Below are positions 6,839 to 10,515 of a DNA stretch of 10,515 bases, piece after piece (position 1 is the first letter of the stretch; the number at the start of each line of letters is the position of its first letter). The translations under genes and the position numbers were made by a program. The notes below the pieces were generated by a model, which searched no databases, was not told where the DNA came from, and worked only from the letters and a program-made list of their open reading frames with translations. The DNA comes from Planctomycetota bacterium (GTDB lineage: Bacteria > Planctomycetota > Planctomycetia > Pirellulales > Pirellulaceae): contig JAPLNJ010000687.1 of NCBI GenBank assembly GCA_026692885.1, forward strand, positions 1-10,515, in the 5' to 3' direction.

Positions 6839-7855
6839 TTAGGCCCCCGGCGGCGCGGGCGTTTCCGGCGGCTCGAGCTGCCGCGCCGGCTCCGATGCCG
6901 TCGCGGACGACGGGGGTGCCGCGGCGGCCGGCGAGGAAGGCGGCACGGCTGACGCCCCAGGCGGCAGAGTCGTCGGCGGGTTCGGCGAAGCCACCGGCGC
7001 CCCCCACCGCGGGCATTGCTCCAAGGGCAGCAGGTCCAAGGGACTGGTGATCCCTTCCAAGTGCACCCGCCGCACGTGCAAGTAAATCAGCGTGGTCGAG
7101 AACGAACTGTGGCCCAACAGCCGCTGGATCGTCACTAAGTCCACCCCCGCTTCCAGCAAACTCGTCGCGTAGCTGTGCCGCAACGTGTGTGGCGTGACGT
7201 GCTTGTTCAGCCCCGCCGCCAGCGCCGCCCGCTGACAGGCCTTCTGGACCGTGGCCGCAACACGGGGTTGCCCGGCTGTGCCACCCCCAAACAACCACTC
7301 CCCCGGCCGATACGTCTGCCAGTACATCCGCAGTTCGGTCAGCAACCGGGGCGACAGCGGAACCAGCCTCTCTTTCGCACCCTTCCCGTGGGCCACTCGC
7401 AGCAGCATCCGAGCGCTGTCGATGTCTCGCACCCTCAGGTACAAGGCCTCGCCCACCCGCAGGCCCGCAGCATACAGCGTGGTCAGCACCATCTGGTCTA
7501 CGGGAGGATGAGCACATGCCAGTAGCTTCTGCACTTCCTCGGGTCCCAAGACCGTGGGCAGCTTCTTGGGAAGTTTGGCAAAGGGGATCATGGCCACGGG
7601 CCAGTCCTGCGGCAACGTCGTACGATAGAGGAAGCGTAGGGCGCAGACCGCCTGGTTGAAGCTGGACCAGGAGGCTTTCTTCTCTTGGACCAGAAACACT
7701 TGGTAGGCTCGCACTTCTTCCGGGCCCAGTTGATCGGGGGAGCGACCGAAGTGCTTGGCGAAGCAGGCCACGTGATACACGTAGCAGTCGACCGTACACG
7801 GTGAGTAATTGCGAATCTGCAGATCGGCAATCAGACGTTCACGAAGCGGGCTCAT
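6839..7855 (-). CDS. Tyrosine recombinase of the IS91-type element
   Basis: XerC/D-like site-specific recombinase of 338 residues. Residues about 3-85 form the SAM-like core-binding domain (R-N-Y-S-P-C-T at 15-21, N-x-A-V-C-A-L-R-F-L-Y at 67-77). Residues about 100-262 form the catalytic domain with a full active site: Arg133 in A-G-L-R-V-G-E, Lys158 in H-G-K-G-A-K-E, His223 and Arg226 in H-T-L-R-H-S-Y-A-T, His249 in G-H-S-S, and the nucleophile Tyr258. The last 60 or so residues are a Pro/Ala-rich tail with no motif. The ATG at 7855 is well supported by GGAG nine bases upstream. The gene precedes the Y2 transposase with its stop 32 bases before that gene's presumed GTG, so the two probably share a transcript. 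In this IS91 branch such a recombinase is a regular companion; it may resolve or target transposition intermediates, but its exact job is not established from sequence. Confidence 0.93.
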   Translation of the reverse strand: MSPLRERLIADLQIRNYSPCTVDCYVYHVACFAKHFGRSPDQLGPEEVRAYQVFLVQEKKASWSSFNQAVCALRFLYRTTLPQDWPVAMIPFAKLPKKLPTVLGPEEVQKLLACAHPPVDQMVLTTLYAAGLRVGEALYLRVRDIDSARMLLRVAHGKGAKERLVPLSPRLLTELRMYWQTYRPGEWLFGGGTAGQPRVAATVQKACQRAALAAGLNKHVTPHTLRHSYATSLLEAGVDLVTIQRLLGHSSFSTTLIYLHVRRVHLEGITSPLDLLPLEQCPRWGAPVASPNPPTTLPPGASAVPPSSPAAAAPPSSATASEPARQLEPPETPAPPGA

Positions 7856-7922
7856 CAGCGAATTCTCCGAAAGAGGTCACCAGCAGCGGCCTCACATCGA
7901 AGCCGCGACTTGGTCCAGCATG

Positions 7923-7946
7923 CTTGCTAGCTGCGGAGCTAGCAAG
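7923..7946. other. Perfect stem-loop upstream of the recombinase gene
   Basis: CTTGCTAGCT (7923-7932) is the reverse complement of AGCTAGCAAG (7937-7946), with the loop GCGG. It lies 68 bases before the recombinase start codon. No T-run follows on either strand, so it does not look like a terminator. It may mark the terminus (the end opposite the origin) of the IS91-type element or be a recombinase binding site; the structure is certain, the role is not. Confidence 0.7.
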
Positions 7947-8229
7947 GCCGGATAATCGCTTTATTCGTTACCACCGGACCTGGATCGTACAGCCGAGACA
8001 GCCCCTTCCCGCCGCAGTTGGAAAACTCCGCGAGATGGTGGGCCAGAGGCAGAATAAGTATACTTGTGTCCCCTTGCCAGGCGACATCGCAGACGTGCTT
8101 CGCGTCAGGCTCGGTTACCCCTGACAACTAGGCATCGGCAAACCATCGCGAAGCGGTTTAGTTCAAGGCAAACCGGACACCAGCTAAACACCGTGTTTTG
8201 CCGAGTGAAAATACTTCACAACCGACTGC

Positions 8230-8259
8230 TTGACACCACAATTGACACCGGACTAGACT
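8230..8259 (+). promoter_or_regulatory. Possible promoter of the atypical integrase gene
   Basis: TTGACA at 8230-8235 matches the -35 consensus exactly. TAGACT at 8254-8259, 18 bases later, is a moderate -10 match. A second, partial TTGACA copy lies at 8242-8247. Transcription would start near 8266 and run through the hairpin at 8275-8305 into the integrase gene. Matches of this quality occur by chance, and planctomycete promoters do not follow the consensus closely. Confidence 0.35.
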
Positions 8260-8274
8260 ACGGGCCGAAATGAA

Positions 8275-8305
8275 GACACCCAACGGGTTGTGACCGCTGG
8301 GTGTC
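8275..8305. promoter_or_regulatory. Hairpin in the integrase 5' leader
   Basis: GACACCCA (8275-8282) pairs perfectly with TGGGTGTC (8298-8305) around a 15-base loop. It lies 25 bases before the Shine-Dalgarno of the integrase gene and is not followed by a T-run. It could be an operator, an attachment-site arm or a leader-RNA structure. Confidence 0.5.
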
Positions 8306-8329
8306 GAGACCTACCTTTTCCTTTGACCC

Positions 8330-8336
8330 AGGAGGT
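8330..8336 (+). promoter_or_regulatory. Strong ribosome binding site deciding the integrase start
   Basis: AGGAGGT lies six bases before GTG 8343, a textbook Shine-Dalgarno position. It rules out the upstream GTG at 8301, which opens the same frame but lies inside the hairpin at 8275-8305. Confidence 0.85.
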
Positions 8337-8342
8337 AAGCCC

Positions 8343-9533
8343 GTGAGCAAGTCTAGCCGAAAATCCCGCCCGACAAAACCCCGTCCAGATTTCCCGTTGT
8401 TCCCGCACCGCACCAATCGTTGGTGCAAGAAGGTCCGCGGTCAGTTTGTCTACTTCGGGAAAGTGGACATCGACCCCAAAGGCGAAGCCGCCCTAGAGCG
8501 CTGGCTTGACCAAAAAGACGACCTGCTTGCCGGCAGGAAGCCGCGGGGCAAGGTGGATGCCCTGAGCGTCGAACAACTGGCAAACGCTTTCCTGGGCGCC
8601 AAGAAGGCCCGTGTCATCAGCGGAGAGCTTGCCCAACGGACCTGGGCGGATTACCAGCAACTGCTAGTCCTCGTTGTCGAGACCCTCGGGCGCAACCGAG
8701 CGGCTGCTGACATCCAGCCCGCCGACTGGGCTAAGCTCCGCACCGTATTCGCGTCCAAGTGGGGCCCGTGGCGTTTGGCAAACGCCACCGTCTACACCAA
8801 AGGTTGCTGGAAGTGGGGATGGGAAAACGGGCATCTGGCCACCCCCATGCGGTTCGGCAGCGGGTTTGCCCGTCCAAATGCGAAGACAATGCGGGCGGTC
8901 AAGAATGCGAATGGTGACCGCACTTTCCAGCCTGAGCAAGTGCACGCGATTCTGAGCGTCGGTAGCCCGAACATGAAAGCCGCGCTGTTGCTGGGGCTCA
9001 ACTGCGGCTACGGGACTGGCGACATTGCCGGCTTGCCGTTGAGCGCCTTGGACCTGCAAGCAGGCTGGGCGGAATTCCCCCGCCCGAAAACCGCGATCCG
9101 CAGACGCTGCCCGCTCTGGGCGGGGACGGTCGAAGCGGTCAAGGCGGTTCTCGCCAGCCGCCCTATACCCCGCCCTGGAAACGAGACTCTAGTCTTTCTG
9201 CGCAGTGGTCCCAAGTCGAACGGGACGACCTACCGCGGGAACGGTTCGGCACAAGTGGCGGTCGAATTCGCGCAGACCTGCAAGGCCGCGGGTGTCACTG
9301 GGCATACGTTCTACGACGCGAGACGATCGTTCCAAACGCAGGCGGAATCGTCGAAAGACTTCCCGGCAGTCTCCGCGATTATGGGACACGTCGCGAGCGG
9401 CCAGGACATGGCGAGCATTTACCGGCAGCGGGTGAGCGATGAGCGGCTGCAAGCCGTTGTGGACGTGGTGCACGGGTGGTTATTTGCGAGCGTGGACGAC
9501 GATACGGCCAACGGGATGGGCGGAGGTATCTGA
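8343..9533 (+). CDS. Tyrosine-type recombinase/integrase, atypical planctomycete type
   Basis: A 396-residue integrase-like protein. The N-terminus (16-70) has the W-C-K-K-V-R-G-Q-F-V-Y-F-G-K (27-40) and D-Q-K-D-D-L-x-A-G-R (56-65) blocks that I associate with planctomycete integrases. A core-binding domain (about 75-175) follows, then a catalytic domain (about 195-380). The catalytic boxes are unusual. In box I the expected arginine seems to be Gly224 in C-G-Y-G-T-G-D-I. Lys249 sits in the R-P-K-T strand. In box II, H-T-F-Y-D-A-R-R-S-F (321-330), Arg327 aligns with the conserved Arg and Tyr324 takes the usual His place. His348 (M-G-H) and the likely nucleophile Tyr360 (S-I-Y-R-Q-R) are present. 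It could therefore be a divergent active enzyme or a degenerate one; its clean reading frame favours function. The start is GTG 8343. It is followed by a terminator and a gene of unknown function, and may drive movement of an integrative element. Confidence 0.87.
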   Translation: MSKSSRKSRPTKPRPDFPLFPHRTNRWCKKVRGQFVYFGKVDIDPKGEAALERWLDQKDDLLAGRKPRGKVDALSVEQLANAFLGAKKARVISGELAQRTWADYQQLLVLVVETLGRNRAAADIQPADWAKLRTVFASKWGPWRLANATVYTKGCWKWGWENGHLATPMRFGSGFARPNAKTMRAVKNANGDRTFQPEQVHAILSVGSPNMKAALLLGLNCGYGTGDIAGLPLSALDLQAGWAEFPRPKTAIRRRCPLWAGTVEAVKAVLASRPIPRPGNETLVFLRSGPKSNGTTYRGNGSAQVAVEFAQTCKAAGVTGHTFYDARRSFQTQAESSKDFPAVSAIMGHVASGQDMASIYRQRVSDERLQAVVDVVHGWLFASVDDDTANGMGGGI

Positions 9534-9547
9534 AGGCGGTATGATTC

Positions 9548-9611
9548 AGCAGCGCGGCTAGGGTGGCCACCCGAAAGCCGATCACCTTGGACGGTTGCCG
9601 CGCTGCTTTTT
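9548..9611 (+). terminator. Rho-independent terminator with nested palindrome, after the integrase gene
   Basis: AGCAGCGCGGC (9548-9558) pairs perfectly with GCCGCGCTGCT (9597-9607), followed by a T-rich run (9607-9611, then CTT). The 38-base loop contains the perfect 12-bp palindrome GGGTGGCCACCC at 9561-9572. The stem begins 14 bases after the integrase stop. Stem plus T-run argue for termination on the plus strand; the long structured loop is more than a simple terminator needs. Confidence 0.75.
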
Positions 9612-9628
9612 CTTCCGAGGGTCACAGC

Positions 9629-9634
9629 AAGGAG
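9629..9634 (+). promoter_or_regulatory. Ribosome binding site of the last gene
   Basis: AAGGAG lies six bases upstream of ATG 9641 and fixes that start. No clear promoter is visible in the short gap after the terminator at 9548-9611. Confidence 0.75.
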
Positions 9635-9640
9635 TGACAC

Positions 9641-10504
9641 ATGCCAGCCGCGATTACCAATTCCGACACGGCGGAACAATTCCGAAAACTCGCCAGTGAT
9701 TTCCGCGCCGCGATAGAACGCGCCCCGCCCCCAAGCCAGAAAGACCCGCTTGGTACGTGGAAAACCAAGGATAAGATCCACGGCTATGCCATGTTTCGCG
9801 CAGGGGAACTGATTCGCAAGTCGCTAACGCTGTGGCCGTTCGACGTGGAGATGCAGACCGCCGTACTGGACTTAGAGCAGGGATTGATCGACATGCTAAG
9901 GAACCCCGATGCAGACCAGGAAACACAACAGGCGGTCCGTGAAGACAGGCCGGAACGAGACCGAGAGCTATTCCGGCTTGCCGACTTGTGGTTGCAGCGG
10001 ATCGGCAAACACGTCCGCGGTAAGGATCAATTCGGCGTCCACATCGGCGAAAGCGAATTACTCGCCCAGACGCTTGAAGCGTTGGCCGATCAATTGCCAG
10101 CGGCGCCCGTGGAAATGGTCAACCCGCCGCCCGTGGCGGAAGACGATAGCGACCCGATTGAAGACGCCCTAGAACGTCAGACTTTGCTTCTGTATCGACG
10201 GCTGAAAGTTTCACGTAATTTTGTGAGCTACAACACGTTGGCCGATCACGATTGCGGCTGGAGAAAGTCTCCGAGCGATTCGACGATCACAAGAGCGCTG
10301 AAGAAACTGCAAGAGGCATTGAATACTCTGACCCATGCCCCGGAACTGAAAATCGAGCATACAGTACGCCGTGTAACCCGAATTATTCATACTCTGATTT
10401 CTTCACCGCCATGGAAGCAGCGAGAGCGAGACAGAGGAGCGGGAGATGACGCTAGCGCAAACCTTCCCCCTCCCCAGAGCATCTGGTTTGAACAGGGGGG
10501 GTGA
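9641..10504 (+). CDS. Protein of unknown function, possible C-terminal winged-helix
   Basis: I do not recognise this 287-residue protein. Residues 1-150 are mostly helical in composition and charged, with no signal peptide or membrane segment; W-K-T-K-D-K-I-H-G-Y (40-49) is the most distinctive stretch. A Pro/acidic linker (152-175) leads to residues about 176-250, which could form a helix-turn-helix or winged-helix: Q-T-L-L-L-Y-R-R-L, then S-Y-N-T-L-A-D, and S-D-S-T-I-T-R-A-L-K-K-L-Q-E-A-L as a candidate recognition helix. The last 35 residues are charged, then low-complexity. The ATG at 9641 has a good Shine-Dalgarno. The gene follows the atypical integrase in the same direction, beyond a terminator; a DNA-binding accessory role for that element (regulator, directionality or replication factor) is inference. 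The stop codon directly follows a run of seven G (10495-10501), so a one-base sequencing or programmed shift would change the C-terminus. Confidence 0.75.
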   Translation: MPAAITNSDTAEQFRKLASDFRAAIERAPPPSQKDPLGTWKTKDKIHGYAMFRAGELIRKSLTLWPFDVEMQTAVLDLEQGLIDMLRNPDADQETQQAVREDRPERDRELFRLADLWLQRIGKHVRGKDQFGVHIGESELLAQTLEALADQLPAAPVEMVNPPPVAEDDSDPIEDALERQTLLLYRRLKVSRNFVSYNTLADHDCGWRKSPSDSTITRALKKLQEALNTLTHAPELKIEHTVRRVTRIIHTLISSPPWKQRERDRGAGDDASANLPPPQSIWFEQGG

Positions 10505-10515
10505 GTTGTCACTGA

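Larger units (their letters stand above)
5263..7946 (-). mobile_element. IS91-family element carrying a tyrosine recombinase
   Basis: The unit contains two co-directional genes, a tyrosine recombinase followed by a Y2 HUH transposase. This pairing is known in a branch of the IS91 family, whose members move by rolling-circle replication, carry no classical terminal inverted repeats and make no target duplication. The left end is placed next to GAAC (5259-5262), because IS91 elements favour GTTC/GAAC-type targets and a hairpin (5272-5298) lies just inside, as expected for the origin end downstream of the transposase. The right end is set only roughly, at a 24-base stem-loop (7923-7946) upstream of the recombinase gene. 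The interior is visibly richer in G+C than the operon to its left, which fits recent arrival. The gene content is well supported; both boundaries are estimates. Confidence 0.6.
7947..8342. other. Intergenic stretch with short repeats, no convincing gene
   Basis: About 400 bases between the transposon end and the plus-strand integrase. The first half has no recognisable content; a 62-codon TTG-started minus-strand frame (8127-7939) has no Shine-Dalgarno or motif. The second half contains the direct repeat GGCAAACC at 8137-8144 and 8167-8174, a small hairpin with arms at 8140-8144 and 8155-8159, the inverted pair GGCAAA (8167-8172) and TTTGCC (downstream, near 8200), a promoter-like pair at 8230-8259 and an 8-bp hairpin at 8275-8305. 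Such clustered repeats upstream of an integrase gene could be its attachment or arm-type binding sites. Confidence 0.5.

Noticed and set aside
6807..7799. N-terminal extension of the transposase reading frame up to 7799
   Set aside because: It runs over the recombinase gene on the same strand in another frame, has no domain content, and the recombinase frame carries a full active site.
7939..8127. 62-codon TTG-started minus-strand open frame
   Set aside because: No Shine-Dalgarno and no motif, and it overlaps the stem-loop at 7923-7946. It looked somewhat protein-like, so a homology search would be worthwhile, but I cannot support it.

Overview
The window looks like an accessory (genomic island) region of a bacterium, most likely a planctomycete. 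The best clue is the integrase at 8343-9533. Its N-terminus (a W-C-K-K-x-R-G-x-x-x-Y-F-G-K stretch followed by a D-Q-K-D-D-L-x-A-G-R block) and its unorthodox catalytic boxes match a recombinase type I associated with Planctomycetota. This is recognition from memory, not a search result. Base composition changes along the window: the left 5 kb is moderate in G+C, the transposon at about 5.26-7.95 kb is clearly richer in G+C, and the right end is intermediate.

Layout, left to right. (1) 1-222: two tandem copies, identical over 106 bp, of a 116-bp-period repeat whose core is bounded by 12-bp inverted repeats. It lies directly behind the stop codon of the first gene. (2) 229-5139: three genes, all on the minus strand and so transcribed from 5139 towards 229. 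They encode an HD-domain plus Hsp90/GHKL-type ATPase protein (5139-2704), a SEFIR/TIR-like plus response-regulator receiver protein (2741-1302), and a GAF plus Mrr-type nuclease protein (1212-229). The first two genes overlap slightly and the third follows after 89 bp. (3) 5176-5253: a perfect 26-bp inverted repeat just upstream of this operon. (4) about 5263-7946: an IS91-family (HUH, Y2) element with a tyrosine recombinase gene followed by a transposase gene, both on the minus strand. (5) 7856-8342: a non-coding stretch with short repeats, hairpins and a possible promoter. (6) 8343-10504: an atypical tyrosine recombinase, a terminator with nested palindromes, and a gene of unknown function with a possible C-terminal DNA-binding domain, both on the plus strand.

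The most interesting content is the three-gene operon. Each protein joins a sensor or signalling module (HD/ATPase, receiver, GAF) to something that looks like an immune effector or chaperone module (Hsp90-like ATPase, SEFIR, Mrr nuclease). Between mobile elements, and with gene overlap suggesting co-expression, this is a good candidate for an undescribed anti-phage or stress-triggered abortive system. The domain calls rest on visible motifs. The joint function is inference.
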